A DNA stretch of 64,000 nucleotides. Source: Simmondsia chinensis. Taxonomy: Eukaryota > Streptophyta > Magnoliopsida > Caryophyllales > Simmondsiaceae. A program made the translations under genes and the position numbers. Shown piece after piece: positions 10,824-21,295 of the stretch. How positions within the stretch are numbered: the stretch's first letter is position 1; every line of letters starts with the position of its first letter. The stretch spans positions 22,176,926 through 22,240,925 of the forward strand of contig JAGTTD010000011.1 in NCBI GenBank assembly GCA_018398585.1, written 5' to 3'. The notes under the pieces are model-generated. The model was not told where the DNA came from, searched no databases, and saw only the letters and a program-made list of their open reading frames with translations.

Positions 10824-11241
10824 TGTTATGATCCGAAGCAATAGAAGTTTTGAGGCTGTGTTTAGTTGTGTTTGTAATTTTGTTATAAGGCCTTAGTGAA
10901 GTGTTGTGTTTTATCCTTTAATTGTCATGTTTGAATTGAAGAGTTAGAGCCATTGGCTGTAAGAGTTAGTTGAGTCAGTTAGTGGTCAAGGCGTGGTCAA
11001 TAGCGGCAGCTTGAATTTAGTTAGTTGGTTAGCTTGGTCCGGGTGCATTGTTCCTAGATCATGTATAAGTAGCTAATCTCTTGTAATGTCATTCGTTCAA
11101 TGAAAAACACTAACTATCTTTTTGATATATTTCTCTCTTTCTCATCTAACTTTCTCTATTATCTCATTTCCTTTCACTTCTCTTCTCATATACTCTCTCT
11201 TTCACATTGTCAATCTTCTAGGTTCAATTAGAGGCTTAACA
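10824..11241 (+). repeat. Gypsy-1 3' LTR
   Basis: Starts TGTTATGATCCG and ends GGCTTAACA, 418 bp, near-identical to 5516-5935 with scattered substitutions. Host Copia-A LTR sequence resumes at 11247 after the diverged TSD. Confidence 0.93.
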
Positions 11242-12230
11242 GTTTGTTACTTTGGTGTACTATAAATAAGGTATTGGTATATGACCGAAAACACAAGTGC
11301 ATTAGGTAACTGCATGAAGTATGACAAGGATCAAGTTTTCAATAGGAAATATATAATCTCTTATAAGATACAACTGTCCCCTTAGTTGATTCGCAAGTAT
11401 TTGAATTAATTCGAAAACTTTGGCCAAAGTGTTCTAAGTGTTTAATATTTGGAATTTATATTGTGAATTTATTCAAGTATAAATGAATTATTCGGAAAAG
11501 AGCGAGTCGGTAACCAATGGATAATCTGTGAGAAAAATAATGGCAGTAGTTCTAATTATTTTTTTCCATGGATATCTAATAGAAGGGTTGTTGTTATCAC
11601 TGTAGTCCATTTGAGAATTATCGAATAAATGATTTAAGTCTAGAGTGTAGTGGAATTTATTTAATGGAATTAAATCCCATCAAATGGCAATAAAATTTTA
11701 TCATGAGATGGTAATTTATTTAAACTATTTGGAGCTACATTTAAATTGTCCCTGAGGTCCCTGTGCAAGCCTCTATTTTTATGGCCATCAAAAAAAATAT
11801 TAAAGAATTCATGAGAGAAGTAAATTTGATTTTGCTAAACATTATTCAAGAGGTGAATAAAAGTTAAAAATTATAAAATAAAATAATTTTAAAATTAAAG
11901 ATTTTATGGGATCAATTTTTACATCTAGAAAACCCAAAAAAAAAAAAAAGAAACTGAAAAATAGGTAGCAATTTGATGTCGCGTGCTGGGCTGCCCAGGA
12001 TGACAATCCATGCATTAGGGCGTGGAACAATCACAGCGTGCCACGTGGCATGATTTTGGAAGGCACTAAATTGGCAATCCACACCTTCGAGCACGGACCA
12101 ATCAGTGCCTGACACGTGGCATGCGGACTGAATTTTAAACGCGGTTTATGGTCAACTTGAAACGACTTCGTTTTGTTATATAAAGCTGAATCCCACATCG
12201 AATTTTTTTTTATTTTTCATTCCAGTAGTC

Positions 12231-12240
12231 TACTATAAAT
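12231..12240 (+). promoter_or_regulatory. Copia-A 5' LTR TATA box, first copy
   Basis: tactataaat followed by aggggttt; the same box recurs at about 12385-12394 and once in the 3' LTR at about 19277-19286. Its place in the LTR fits a core promoter. Confidence 0.6.
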
Positions 12241-12384
12241 AGGGGTTTTTGAGTTACAGTTTAGCATCCAATTCAGAACAAACTGAATTTCAAAGCGGTT
12301 TATGCTCAGCTTGAAACGACGTCATTTTGTTACATAAAGCTGAATCCCACATTGAATTGTTTTTGATTTTTCATTCCGGTAGCC

Positions 12385-12394
12385 TACTATAAAT
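12385..12394 (+). promoter_or_regulatory. Copia-A 5' LTR TATA box, second copy
   Basis: tactataaat followed by aagggttt in the second tandem unit, about 154 bp downstream of the first. Confidence 0.6.
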
Positions 12395-12849
12395 AAGGGT
12401 TTCGGAGTTACAGTTTAGCATCCAATTCAGAATTAAGTTTTCTGAAAGTATTGACTTTCAGAGAACTAGGAGAGAGAAAATTTTCGTTTAAATTTTTCTT
12501 ATCAAGTTTAATATTTTTCGGAACTCATACTCCAGGTTTTTCAAGGTGAATGCCTAGAAGGCTTTTGGGTCATGGCATTCTTCTGGTGTTTTGGTTTTCT
12601 TTATTTGAAGCAATTCTAAGTATTGTTCTTTCCCTTCCTTTTAGTTTTTCATTTTTTTATTTATTTGCAGTATTCTTATTATGCTAGTTTTATATTTATA
12701 TTATTATTATAAATGTATTAGAGTAGAGGCAAGTAGATTTAAATTAGGAATTTAAAATCAACGGTAGGTTTAAAATTAGGTATTTTAAACCTTTTCACTG
12801 TGTTAACATTAATAAATTAGGGAAAATTTTTAAAATTCGTCCTTACAAT

Positions 12850-12863
12850 TGGTATCTGAGTCA
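12850..12863 (+). promoter_or_regulatory. Copia-A(+) primer binding site
   Basis: TGGTATCTGAGTCA two bases after the LTR end resembles the initiator Met-tRNA site TGGTATCAGAGC. Confidence 0.75.
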
Positions 12864-13099
12864 GCTTCTAATTACATTCATAATATACATGATAGATATA
12901 ATAAGATCAAAGGCTTGTAATTTAATAAAATAGAGATTTTATTAAACAGAAAAGATCATTTAATTTTATATTGATCATAATTGTAGACTCGTTTTTGAAT
13001 TGTTTAAAACAGTTCTTTGAATTAATAGTTAATTCAGATCTGTAGATGTAGATTTTTAAAATTACATTTATATTCATATTGCATATGATGTGATTATGC

Positions 13100-13487
13100 T
13101 TTGACTGCTTACACTAGTGATTTTAGGGGTCTTTACTTCCTCTTTGGCAATCTCGTATTGGAGCATCTATTTGGGTATCGGTGTCTTTACTAGCCAACTA
13201 TTTGTCTGCAGTTACCCCCTTCGTGTTTCCATTGAGTTTTCCTTGAGTTTTGCTTCGTATGCTAGGCTTGTGTTATGTATTGATCTAATACTAAATTGTT
13301 TTCATGCTTTTAGGCTCTATGATGATATGATGACGCGCTCCTCAGGTTAAGGGTCCTCGAAAACAGCGTCTCTTGAGGGTAGCACCTTAAAGGGGGAAGG
13401 TTTCGTACATCCACCCCTCAAGACCCTACTCATGCGAGAGCCCTTGTGGCATTGGGACTATTGTTGTTATTGTTGTTGTTGTTGTTG
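13100..13487 (+). mobile_element. RTE-tailed insertion 2 (388 bp)
   Basis: The insert ends in (TTG)n after gagggtagcacct, catccacccctcaagaccct and gagagcccttgtggcattggg, the reverse complement of the other RTE ends. It is longer than the 110-135 bp copies because it includes sequence upstream of ctcctcaggttaagggtcct. TSD is a perfect 17 bp, atatgatgtgattatgc, at 13083-13099 and 13488-13504. Confidence 0.88.
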
Positions 13488-14262
13488 ATATGATGTGATT
13501 ATGCATATATTGTTCAAGATTAACAAAATTGGTAGGATTGATCTAATGAGATTAGAGTCAATATTTTTTTAATATAAATTTTTTTGGAGCATGCAGACGT
13601 CAGTACTAATTTAAAAAATAATAATTAAGCATTAATTTATTTTAGAATGAGACTCTAATGGTGATTATGGGATATTCAAGTTCTAAATGCAATTTAAAAT
13701 AAAACCATTAGTTTATAAAATTCAAATGCGATTGAGGTTCAATTGTTGAAACCTCACGATCTCCATTACTAATCTAGCAGTGTAATGAATCAACATCACT
13801 CCCTGCTGAGGGTGTTGGTTTGCAGGTTACTAGGTTAGACTTCTAATAGGATAAACTAAAGTGCAAAGAAGTGATGTGGCCCGCTGCCATGGAGTATTTC
13901 ATGTATTTGTATGGAGGTTTAGGAAATAGTTTACACTTGACTAGCATAATACAATATCCTCCCCGAGGAGCTCTATTGTGTCATGTTAGAGACTAAGGGA
14001 AAGTGGTAAGTTAATCATGTTTAGTAAGAGTTACAAGAAAACATGTTAATTGAAAATAGTTCTCACTTAAACTAATTTCAGACGACCCCACTGTTAAGGA
14101 GTAGGGAATGGCTAGTTTGGGTTATCATTGCATATATGACAGTTCAATTTTCTAGATACCTACCTCATTGTGTATGCTAATATTAAAAGAATAGATATCA
14201 CTACATTGTGCATGACTCATATTATATAGTTACACAAGTGTTTGGATTTACAGAGATTAATA

Positions 14263-14990
14263 ATGGCTGTGATTGGTGCACTTCATTCAATTCTTAAGCA
14301 TAATGTACTCACTGGACCCAATTATTTTACCAGGAAAAGGACTCTAAACATCATACTAATTCACGATGGTCTTGACTTCGTTCTCACTGATGCTTATTCT
14401 CTTCTGCCTACTAACGATTGTACAACGATTGTTAAAGCACGTTATGAACACTCGCACAAGGCCAATGAGTTAGCCATATACCACATATTGACGGCTATGT
14501 CAAATGTTCTCAAGCATTAGATACTTGAGATGCACACTGTTGCTGAGATGATGAAACATTTAGAAGAAATGTTTGAACAACAGTATAGAGCAACTAGGAA
14601 AGATCTTATCAGAAAGTGGCTTAATATGAGGACGTCCAAAGGAATGCCAGTCGAGGAACATATCATGAGTTTGATGGTGTGTTTTTCTGAACTGGAATTC
14701 CTTAGAGCTAAGTTTGATAGTCAAACTAAGCAAGATATCATCCTCAATTCTCTGCCTAGCTTATTCACTCAGTTCAGGCTGAATGTTACTATGAGTAATC
14801 AGAACTATCGTTGCCCGAGCTAATGAAAGAGCTGCAAGAGAAAGAGGACCGGTTATGGGCCGAATGGAATCTCCAATCGACCCAGGCATCAAGGACCAGT
14901 GAGAAAGCCGAGAGAAAATGTTCTCTTTGTGGGGATAAGGGTCACTAGAGTAGGGATTTCACTAAGGACATAGCTACACTTCATGCCAAG
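14263..14990 (+). pseudogene. Copia-A(+) gag
   Basis: The likely start is the ATG at 14263 (MAVIGALHSIL). LTGPNYFTRKRTLNIIL and HDGLDFVLTD are typical of copia gag of the UBN2 type. A stop at 14518-14520 and a frame break at 14823 interrupt it. The second piece has RKDLIRKWLNMRTSKGMPVE and QDIILNSLPSLFTQFRLN. A degraded zinc knuckle follows near 14931, CSLCGDKGH then a stop codon then SRDF. It would form particles and bind RNA. It is inactive here. Confidence 0.85.
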
Positions 14991-15111
14991 ACTGGAAAAT
15001 CATCTAGCGAAGGTATGTTGATATTTCACTTAGTTGAGTCATGCACAGTTGAAAGTCACCAGGTTCCTGGTGTGTGGACTAAGGTTCAACTGACCATGTC
15101 TATAATATGTT

Positions 15112-15468
15112 ATAGGGGCTCAGGCTAACTAGGAGGCTGAATGATGGAGACGTGTTCCTGATGATTGGAGATGGTACAAGAGTAGTGGTCCTAGGAGTAG
15201 GAGATGTTAGGTTAGTTTTTAGTGGTAGGGTTTTTTATTTTAAAGGATTGTTTATTTGTACCTGCATTAAGCAGGAATTTGATTTTTTCTCGTGTTTGTT
15301 GGATAATGGTTATTCATTGAATTTTAGTTCTGAACCATTTACTACGAGAAATAAATTGTTTATTTGCAAAGGTACATGTGTGGATGGTTTATTCATGTTA
15401 TTTCCTAATCAAAGCTTTGATATTTGTTTGAATGAATCTAACACAAGCTCATTTGTTCAATCTCTTTA
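15112..15468 (+). pseudogene. Copia-A(+) protease region
   Basis: Copia protease and the linker to integrase, badly decayed. LRLTRRLNDGDVFLMIGDGT lies where copia proteases carry the block after the catalytic D-S/T-G. Downstream frames keep GVGDVRLVF, FSCLLDNGYSLNF and FICKGTCVDGLFML. The catalytic triplet itself is not readable, the sequence before 15120 having stops. The domain call rests on order and on the linker, so it is less sure than the flanking domains. Confidence 0.6.
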
Positions 15469-15480
15469 AAAAAACACCCT

Positions 15481-16408
15481 GAAAGGGATAATGCCTTCAC
15501 ACAATACCAACATTTAGATCATATTAATTCGAATAGGATCCAAAGACTGGTAAATGATGGACTGATAGAACCTTTGGACTTGCCAGTCTATGAATCCTGC
15601 GTACAAGGCAAGATGACCAAGTCTGTCTTTAAGAGTAAAAGCAACAGGTTGGTGACTTGCTTAAGCTGGTTCACACAGATGTATTTGGACCAATGAACGT
15701 TCAAGTAAGAGATGGATGTGAGTACTTCATCACATTCACTTATGATTACTCTAGATATGGATATATATACCTAATGAGACATAAGTTGGACTCTTTTGAA
15801 AAGTCCAAAGAGTATAAAGCTAAAGTTGAAAAGCAAGTAGGTAAACAAGTCAACTCACTTCAATCGGATCGAGGTGGAGAATACCTTTCAGGTGAATTTC
15901 TAGATTTCCTAACTGCAAATGAGATAAGATCTCAGCTTTCTGCTCTAGGTACATTGCAGCAGAATGGTGTTACGGAGAGAAGGAATAGGACATTGTTGGA
16001 GATGCTAAGGTCAATGATAAGTCATGCTACCTTGCCAATCTCCTTTTGGGGTTATGCCTAGGAAACAACAGCATATCTCCTTAACTTATTTCCATTAAGT
16101 CAGTTCCTAAAACGCATGTGGAGTTATGGATTGGAAGAAAGCCAAGTCTAGGGTACCTTCGAATTTGGGGGTGCCCAGCACATGTTTTGAAAAAGAATCT
16201 GAACAAGTTGGAATCAAGGACGAAGGTGTGTATGTTTGTTGGGTATCCTAAAGGAACAAGGGGTGGTATTTTCTATAGTCCTTCTGAACAAAAGGTTTTT
16301 GTTAGTGCGAATGCAAAATATTTAGAAGAGGATTTTGTAGTAGACTACAAAAGCAAAAGCAAGGTAGTGTTAGAGGAATTAGGAGAGAATGATGCTAATT
16401 CTAAATAG
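15481..16408 (+). pseudogene. Copia-A(+) integrase
   Basis: The pre-integrase zinc segment reads HLDHINSNRIQRLVNDGL and YESCVQGKMTKS. The core at 15657-16061 has LVHTDVFGPMNVQVRDGCEY (first Asp), NSLQSDRGGEYLSGEF (second Asp) and NGVTERRNRTLLEM (Glu), so the catalytic triad is preserved. A stop at 16059-16061 (WGYA) and a shift separate the C-terminal block 16118-16408, which has GRKPSLGYLRIWGCPAHV and CMFVGYPKGTRGG. The function would be chromosomal insertion of element DNA. Confidence 0.9.
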
Positions 16409-16811
16409 CTAGACACTTCTCGGGACATCGTGGATGTATTAGGTACACCTACAAATAGGGCCAAGGATGTTCCAAGTACACGAGAGCTAGGCATAGTGGG
16501 AGGATTGTCAAGGGGCCTGATATGTTCACAGCGGGAGCCTTAATGGTTGATCGTGACAATGAATCTGATCCTCTCAGTTATAATGAGGGAACTAAAGTCA
16601 AGGATGCTAACCAGTGGGTCTCGGCAATGAAATCTGAGGAGAGAATCTATGTATTCTAGTTAGGTTTGGGAACTTGTATCTGGAAGGCATTAAGCCCATT
16701 GTTGTAAATGGGTCTATAAGATGAAAAGAGGAGTGGATGGGAATCCCATGCTAAAGTCCCATAAGGATACTCCTATACATTGCAGCTTATTATGATTATG
16801 AGATTCAGGAA
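16409..16811 (+). pseudogene. Copia-A(+) integrase-RT linker and RT N-terminus
   Basis: Frames are heavily broken. Traces of the RT start survive, such as DANQWVSAMKSEE (16600-16640) and WKWVYKMKRGVDGN (about 16700-16745) read across shifts. No continuous frame is present. Confidence 0.5.
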
Positions 16812-17351
16812 ATGGATGTCAAAACGGCCTTTTTGAATGGTCGTCTTGAAGAGGACATCTATATGGTGCAACCAAATGGTTTTATAGGCAAAAATCAGGT
16901 GCATATGATATGCAAACTGAAGAAGTCCATATATGGACTGAAGCAAGCATCATGCTCATGGAATATTAGATTCAATGAAGCGGTTAAGTCTTATAGTTTT
17001 GAGCAATTGGTTGACGAACCATATCAAAAGAAAGTAGTGACTTTCTTAGTGTCGTATGTGGATGATATACTACTCATTGTGAATGATGTTGGTGTCTTAT
17101 TAGTTGTTACGATTTGGTTGTCAGGTCAGTTCGATATGAAGGACCTTGGAGAAGCCACCTATATTCTTGGGATCAAACTTTTGCAAGATCGGAAGAATAT
17201 GATGTTGGGTCTTTCTCAAGCCACTTATATTGACAAGATTTTGTCAAAGTATCACATGGAGGACTCTAAGAAAGGGCTTTTATCTTCAGGCATGGAGTCC
17301 CTCTTTCTTGAGAGCAGTGTCCTAAGACACCTCAAAAGGAAGAGCAGATGA
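16812..17351 (+). pseudogene. Copia-A(+) reverse transcriptase
   Basis: Typical copia RT: MDVKTAFLNGRLEEDIYMVQ (motif A with catalytic Asp), LKKSIYGLKQASCSWNIRFN (motif B), and FLVSYVDDILLIVND with intact YVDD at 17055-17066. GQFDMKDLGEATYILGIKL and LSQATYIDKILSKYHMEDS follow. Of the RTs in the left block this is the best preserved at the active site, but it lacks a continuous upstream frame. A shift at 17300-17351 ends it. Confidence 0.92.
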
Positions 17352-17870
17352 GGAATGTTCCATATGCTTCGGCTATTGAAAATCTCATGTATGCCATGTT
17401 GTTCCCAAGACCAGATGCTATGCTGTTGGTATGGTGAGTAGATATCAGTCTAACCTGGGTCTGCTGCACTGGGTGGCAGTGAAACATATTCTTAAGTACT
17501 TGAGAAGAACTAGAGTTATATACTGATCGTTCATAGTAACGAGCAGGTTCTAGTTGGCTATACTATTTTAGACTTTCAGTCAGATATAGATGCCGGTCGT
17601 TCGACTTCTGGATATGTTTTAACCCTTGGAGGTGGAGCCATCAATTAGAGAAGTGTCAAGCAGTCTTATATTGCTGAGACAATCATGGAAGTCAAATATA
17701 TTGCAGCTCTAGAAGCTACAAAAGAAGCTTGTTGGCTCAGAAAGTTCCAAATAGATACAATCAATAACGTTGCTGATCCTTTCACAAAGACTTTGACTCG
17801 GAAGACCTTTGATTCACATTTAGATGGGATCATTATAAAGTGTCTAGTAAATTAGAGACAAGTCGAAGAT
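17352..17870 (+). pseudogene. Copia-A(+) RNase H remnant
   Basis: The copia RNase H order survives in scattered frames: RNVPYASAIENLMYAM, the DADRSTSGYVLTLGG-like segment near 17590, VEVKYIAALEATKEACWL around 17690-17735, and a degraded end before the LTR. Stops are frequent. The polypurine tract before 17871 is poor (agacaagtcgaagat). Confidence 0.7.
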
Positions 17871-19738
17871 TGTTAGGAATAGTGTTATGAAAAATCAAAA
17901 TTTATCTTGTAATTGTTACCGTATTAAAAAGTAAAATTAAAGTTCCAGTCATTCCCTCATCAAATTTATGTAAGTAAGCACATATGTTACATGTGATTTT
18001 CTTTTAAGTAACATCCATGAGATGGATATAGTCCTCATATTACTTTTTTTATATTTGTTCTAAATAGTTTATGAGATTAAGCCACAGATAGTCCTGGAAC
18101 CAATGGAATCGAAAGTTATTTGACAAACTCATAGTCGGTGATGAGTTTGGACTACTTGTCTGCTAAGACTATAATGTGACACTTTAGATTACCTATCTTG
18201 TTCATGTGCATGGTGATCCAAAAGTGTTATGTTGGTGTGTTTAATAAGATTAATACAATGAATTGGACCATGTGAGTTACTTGTTTCTAAACTACTATCT
18301 AAATCCTGAGAGTATTCTAGACCTGTGCATGGAATGCTAGTTACTTTGATGTACTATAAGTAAGATCTTGGTATATGGCCAAAATCCCACGTTCATTGGG
18401 TAACTGCAGAAGTGTGACATGGATCAAGTATTTAATAGGGAATCTATAGTATGTTATGAGATACAGATGTCCCCTTAGTTGATTCGCAAGTGTTTGAATT
18501 AATTCAAAAACTTTGGCCAAAGTGTTTAAAATGTTTGACATTTGGAATTTATACTGTGAATTTGTTCAAGTATAAATGAATAATTCGGAAAAGGGCGAGT
18601 TGGCAACCAATGAAGAAGCTATGAGTAGTTCTAATTATTTTTTGTCTTGGATATCTAATAGAGGGGTTGTTGTCATCAATATACTCCATTTGGAAACTAT
18701 CGAATAAATGATTTAAGTCTAGAGTGCAGTGGGATTTATTTTGGAGAATTAAGTCCCATTAAATGATAATTAAATTTTATCATGAGATGATAATTAATTT
18801 GACCCATTTGGAGCTAAATATAGATTGTCCTTGAGGTCCATGCGCAAGCTTCTGTTTTTATTGCCATCAAAAAAATATTAAAGAATTCATGAGATGAGAA
18901 ATTTTGATTTTGCTAAGCATTATTCATGAGATGAATAAAAGTTAAAAATAAAAAAATAAATAATTTTAAAATTAAAAATTTATAGAATGAATTTTTATAT
19001 GTGGGAAACAAAAAAAAAGGAAATAGATAGCAATCCGTGTTCAACCGCAGCAGCAAATCAGAGGTGAAGCAAACGAATCACAGAGTGCCATGTGGCAAGC
19101 TGTGGGAAGGCACTGCACTGGCGATCTGCGCCTCTAGGCACGGACTAATTAGGGCCTAACACGTGGCACACGGACTAAATTTCAAACGTCGTTTGTGCTC
19201 AACTTGAAACGACATTGTTTTGTTATATAAAGGTGAATCCCACATTGAATTATTTTTGTTTTTCACTTTGGTAGCATACTATAAATATGTGTTTTGGAGT
19301 TAGAGTTTATCATCCAATTCGGAATTAGGTTTTTTGAAAGTATTGACTTTAGCAGAACAAAGAGAGAGACAATTTCCATTGAAAATTTTCTCTCTAGTTT
19401 AATATTTTTCAGAGCTCACACTCCGGATTTTTCGAGTTAATTGCGTGGAAAGTTTTTCAGTCTCGATATTCTTCTGGTGTTCAGGTTTTCTTTATTTGGA
19501 GCAATTCCAGGTATTCCTCTTTCCCTTTCCTTTTTGTTTTTCGCTTTTCCATTTATTTATAATATTCTTATTATGCTACTTTTATATTCATGTTATTATG
19601 AATGTATTACAATAGAGGCCTGTAGATTTAAAATTGGGAATTTTAAATCAAATGTCGGTTTAAAATTAAGAATTTCAAACCCTTCTGTTGCATTTACTTT
19701 AACAAATTAGGGAAAAGTATTTGAAATTCGTCCCAACA
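17871..19738 (+). repeat. Copia-A(+) 3' LTR
   Basis: Begins TGTTAGGAATAGTG and ends CGTCCCAACA, 1868 bp. It aligns with the 5' LTR from end to end once the insertions there are removed, and it preserves the empty site of Gypsy-1 (18338-18347). A single TATA unit is at about 19277-19286. Confidence 0.9.
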
Positions 19739-20096
19739 ATAGCACCTATCCATTATACTGTTAGACCGACGATGGAGGCCATGAGGATTCAACTCCTGAA
19801 CCTCGCTCCCACTTAAATTTTCTAAATGGTGGATCTTTCTTTTATATTTGATTATCTCATAATCATTATCGGAATTATATTCTGAATTTTATTTAGGAAT
19901 TAAATAATGTCCTAATTGCATTAGGTTCCCTTAATTATCCAACCTATTTAGCTCTAATCTTGTTAGATATTGTACAGGAAATTGTCTTTCTTTCCAAATA
20001 GCACAACTATTAAATTTCTAATCATATTAGTTTTATTTGAAAAATCTCCCACTCTATTAAATAAAATATTTTATAAAGTTGGCATAATTAAATTGA

Positions 20097-20633
20097 GGGT
20101 TATTTACATTTTAATACCCCGATCTTTTTGAAAATAATAAAAAGACCCTAACATTTTTGAATTATTAAAAGGCCTCTAAGTTTTTGTCATACTAGTAAAA
20201 AGGTCCCTAAGTTTTTTTGTATTAATAAAGAGACCCCTCTCTGGCCTAATGGCGTCATTTTTTATCGACGTAACTAACATGACAATCACTTTTTTATTAA
20301 TTCTATAGTAAAGTGACAAAATTGTCCCTCAATAACCATATTTTTAAATAAATTAAGCGAAACATATAGTTTCTACATAATACAACATCTCGAATTTTGT
20401 GCCTGTAAAGTAATAGTAAGGGTATTGAAAGATACTTTTGTCATTTTCTTGTAGCATTACTAAAAAAGCCACTCACTATGTCAGCTTTTTCAACAAAAAA
20501 TGATGTCATCACGTTGGAGAAGGACCTTTTTATTAATACGATAAAAACTTATGGGCGTTTTTATTAATTCAAAAAGATTAAGGTTCTTTTATTATTTCCA
20601 AAAATATCAGGGTATTGAAATATAAATAACCCC
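20097..20633. mobile_element. Non-autonomous TIR element (MITE)
   Basis: Long imperfect terminal inverted repeats: the left end gggttatttacattttaata and the reverse complement of the right end, gggttatttatatttcaata, continue in parallel for over 100 bp (both followed by ccc/tgatnttttngaaataataaaa). About 537 bp, no coding sequence. Possible 9-bp flanks taaattgag and taaatgggc match only in part, so the superfamily (perhaps Mutator-like) is uncertain. Confidence 0.65.
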
Positions 20634-20892
20634 TAAATGGGCTTCTAGTTTTATCCACATCAAATATATTATTTAAATATCTAAATAATCTCAAACACGT
20701 GAACAAATTTTAGCTTCAACCGTGTTATCAACTCATTTGAATAACAGTTTCCTAAGCCCCAGAAAATGCTCTTGTTTTAATCATCTTATTATTATTTTTT
20801 TTGGCTACTGCGAACGTCAGCATTGACAGCTAATTTAAGCATGCTGACATCAGTGTCAGTCCAAAATACTTTTTTTAATTTTTTAATAAATA

Positions 20893-21008
20893 CAACAATA
20901 ACAGTCTCAGTGCAATAGGGGCTCCCGCGCGAAACAAGGTCTGGGGGGTGGATGTACGCAGCCTTCCCCCTTCTGGGTGAAAGAGACTATTTTCGAGGAC
21001 CCCCATCC
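20893..21008 (-). mobile_element. Short RTE-tailed insertion 3
   Basis: 116 bp from caacaataacag to gacccccatcc, with ggatgtacgcagcct inside. TSD is a perfect 17 bp, taattttttaataaata, at 20876-20892 and 21009-21025. Confidence 0.88.
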
Positions 21009-21280
21009 TAATTTTTTAATAAATAAATAAATAAAATTTTCTAATCATAATAGAATAAAATAAATCCGAATATCCAATCATATGAGATATTCAATGTCAC
21101 ATTATATTAAAATATCCAATCATACTTAGTAATCTATATCTTTCAACCATTTGAATATCTAATTTCTAATTCATTAGCTTTATGTGGGAAAAAATATTCT
21201 CTTTTTGGCGTAATTCTATATAACTTTGTTTCATTAAAATTGATATTTTTCTAATGTCAAATATAATTGTATTTAGAGTT

Positions 21281-21293
21281 GGCTCGGATACCA
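21281..21293 (-). promoter_or_regulatory. Copia-A(-) primer binding site
   Basis: On the minus strand TGGTATCCGAGCC, matching the initiator Met-tRNA site with small changes. It fixes the orientation of Copia-A(-). Confidence 0.8.
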
Positions 21294-21295
21294 AT

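Larger units (their letters stand above)
5516..11241 (+). mobile_element. Gypsy-1: Ty3/gypsy chromovirus
   Basis: A full-length element of 5.7 kb with two 420-bp LTRs, PBS, gag, protease, RT, RNase H, integrase, a chromodomain and a polypurine tract, in gypsy order (integrase last). It lies inside the 5' LTR of Copia-A(+). The intact counterpart at 18340-18347 shows gaat-gctag-ttac, and here the same position carries tttcg (5511-5515) and gtttg (11242-11246). The 5-bp TSD has therefore diverged but sits exactly where expected. The LTRs differ at roughly one position in 18 by eye. Confidence 0.93.
12128..12436 (+). repeat. 154-bp tandem promoter duplication in Copia-A(+) 5' LTR
   Basis: Units 12128-12281 and 12282-12436 repeat the order actgaatttnaaa, cttgaaacgac, ttgttanataaagctgaatc, tactataaat, gttacagtttagcatcc, attcaga. 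The 3' LTR of the same element (19175-19330) has one unit only, so the duplication arose in this copy or its 5' LTR after insertion. Each unit holds the LTR's TATA box. Confidence 0.9.
4917..12847 (+). repeat. Copia-A(+) 5' LTR, split by insertions
   Basis: It starts TGTTAAGAATA and ends TCCTTACA, and is homologous throughout to the 3' LTR at 17871-19738. Three extra blocks explain its length: an RTE piece at 4928-5037, Gypsy-1 at 5516-11241, and a 154-bp internal tandem duplication at 12128-12436. Without insertions it is about 2.0 kb. Confidence 0.85.
12848..14262 (+). mobile_element. Copia-A(+) untranslated leader
   Basis: About 1.0 kb of non-coding leader once the 388-bp insert at 13100-13487 is removed. 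The part at 13790-14130 is homologous, in reverse complement, to the tandem units of Copia-A(-) at 4105-4916. No open reading frame is supported; the 13117-13350 frame lies inside the insert. Confidence 0.7.
4917..19738 (+). mobile_element. Copia-A(+) retrotransposon with nested insertions
   Basis: A complete but dead Ty1/copia element. The 5' LTR (4917-12847) is interrupted by an RTE piece and by Gypsy-1. The order is PBS at 12850, a long leader, gag, protease, integrase, RT and RNase H remnants, then the 3' LTR (17871-19738). Integrase before RT is the copia order. Target-site duplications are gtagc (4912-4916) and atagc (19739-19743), four of five matching. Removing the element rejoins a leader repeat unit of Copia-A(-), which independently confirms both ends. 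Confidence 0.85.
19739..21295 (-). mobile_element. Copia-A(-) leader, proximal part
   Basis: The minus-strand leader resumes here after the Copia-A(+) insertion: cctcgctcccactt at 19801 continues the unit broken at 4916, as the intact unit near 4490 shows. It runs to the primer site at 21281-21293. It contains a TIR element (20097-20633) and an RTE-tailed insert (20893-21008). There is no gene. Confidence 0.75.

Noticed and set aside
12000..12120. Host promoter with cacgtggc boxes (12041-12120)
   Set aside because: The G-box-like words lie within the Copia-A LTR and recur in the 3' LTR, so they belong to the element.
13117..13350. 77-codon hydrophobic frame resembling a membrane protein
   Set aside because: It lies wholly inside an RTE-tailed insert with a 17-bp TSD; hydrophobicity follows from T-rich sequence.
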